DNA of 64,000 nt, from contig CALVFJ010000004.1 in assembly GCA_944326795.1 (NCBI GenBank), forward strand, positions 22,872 through 86,871, read 5' to 3'. Of the stretch, positions 63,931 through 64,000 are shown one piece after another. The stretch's first letter is position 1, and each line of letters begins with the position of its first letter. A model generated the notes under the pieces. That model worked only from the letters and a program-made list of their open reading frames with translations. It did not search any database and had not been told where the DNA came from. Position numbers and translations under genes: made by a program. Source of the DNA: an uncultured Erysipelotrichaceae bacterium (lineage in GTDB: Bacteria > Bacillota_I > Bacilli_A > Erysipelotrichales > Erysipelotrichaceae).

Positions 63931-64000
63931 TTAGAAGTTAGCACCATGTTTCTTTAGGAGCACAAAAATCATAATATTCAAATTAGTGCCTATTTATCGC

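Larger units (their letters stand above)
63606..64000. other. Right-edge leader and intergenic region
   Basis: 395 nt without a full gene. From left to right it holds the purE ribosome binding site, the attenuator, the 16-codon frame and an AT-rich stretch with a TATGATAATAT box (about 63765-63776, probable pur -10). Then comes the frameshifted fragment. In the last 70 nt I see only short frames and nothing I can name. Confidence 0.6.

Noticed and set aside
1..64000. tRNA, rRNA, CRISPR arrays, prophage or IS elements
   Set aside because: No tRNA-like TTCGA loop context, repeat-spacer pattern, integrase, transposase or phage gene was found on reading both strands.

Overview
The window is an AT-rich, gene-dense chromosomal segment from a low-GC Firmicute. 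I infer a lineage close to Erysipelotrichia/Bacilli (gut-type). The evidence is strong AGGAGG-type ribosome binding sites, the suf gene order C-D-S, DnaB/DnaI helicase-loading proteins, EzrA, a leuS T-box, long-form HPF, a proofreading-deficient Pol I and a one-piece PurL. Nearly all genes are core functions in their usual context. I see no rRNA, tRNA, CRISPR array, insertion sequence, prophage or plasmid marker.

Layout, left to right. 1-2.2 kb: sufC-sufD-sufS (minus; sufS runs off the left edge), then a DUF1848 gene. 3.2-6.8 kb: purC-purF-purB (minus) behind a guanine-type purine riboswitch and terminator. 6.8-11.9 kb (minus): leuS behind a T-box, then scpA-scpB and two small lipoprotein genes (SGNH hydrolase and a DUF4358-like protein). 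11.9-14.4 kb (plus): a hemolysin-III/PAQR membrane protein, DegV and a TIGR01212 radical-SAM protein. 14.4-16.1 kb: a HAD phosphatase (minus) diverging from a membrane-anchored phosphoesterase (plus). 16.1-20.4 kb (minus): ezrA, a NifS-type cysteine desulfurase, thiI and a small gene, beside divergent rpsD. 21.3-26.7 kb (minus): an Imm-5-like protein, M18 aminopeptidase, GNAT, amidohydrolase and an SseB-like pair. 26.9-29.5 kb (plus): rhomboid protease and phoP-phoR, converging on pstS-pstC-pstA-pstB-phoU (minus, 29.5-34.0 kb). 34.2-42.7 kb (minus): pyridoxal-type kinase, hpf, DUF2779 protein, M29 peptidase, ROK kinase, rimO, M32 carboxypeptidase and an exonuclease. 42.8-45.2 kb: pfkA and pyk. 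45.2-51.3 kb: polA-mutM-coaE-dnaB-dnaI (DNA repair and replication). 51.3-53.1 kb: a ZnuA-like lipoprotein and radC. 53.2-54.6 kb: a lone GatZ/KbaZ-type gene (plus). 54.6-63.6 kb: purE-purL-purM-purN-purH-purD-nudix (minus). The last 0.4 kb holds the pur leader and what looks like a frameshifted gene end.

How the genes work together. The two pur clusters supply every step from PRPP to IMP except purK (the window holds only PurE), plus PurB, which also serves the AMP branch. They appear to have different leaders: a riboswitch before purC, and a 16-codon reading frame followed by a terminator before purE. PhoPR and the Pst importer form one phosphate-starvation unit with two PhoP-box-like hexamers at the pstS promoter. 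SufCDS makes Fe-S clusters needed by RimO and the radical-SAM protein. The NifS-type desulfurase feeds sulfur to ThiI for tRNA 4-thiouridine and/or thiamine.

Most notable: the phosphate-binding protein PstS appears circularly permuted. The half that is normally C-terminal comes first, and the partner permease PstA carries an unusual extracytoplasmic insertion of roughly 100 residues or more. Other points are a DUF1848 protein with a radical-SAM-type CX3CX2C motif at its C-terminus, a ZnuA-like lipoprotein without metal-ligand histidines, the purE leader peptide/attenuator, and a possibly leaderless phoP.
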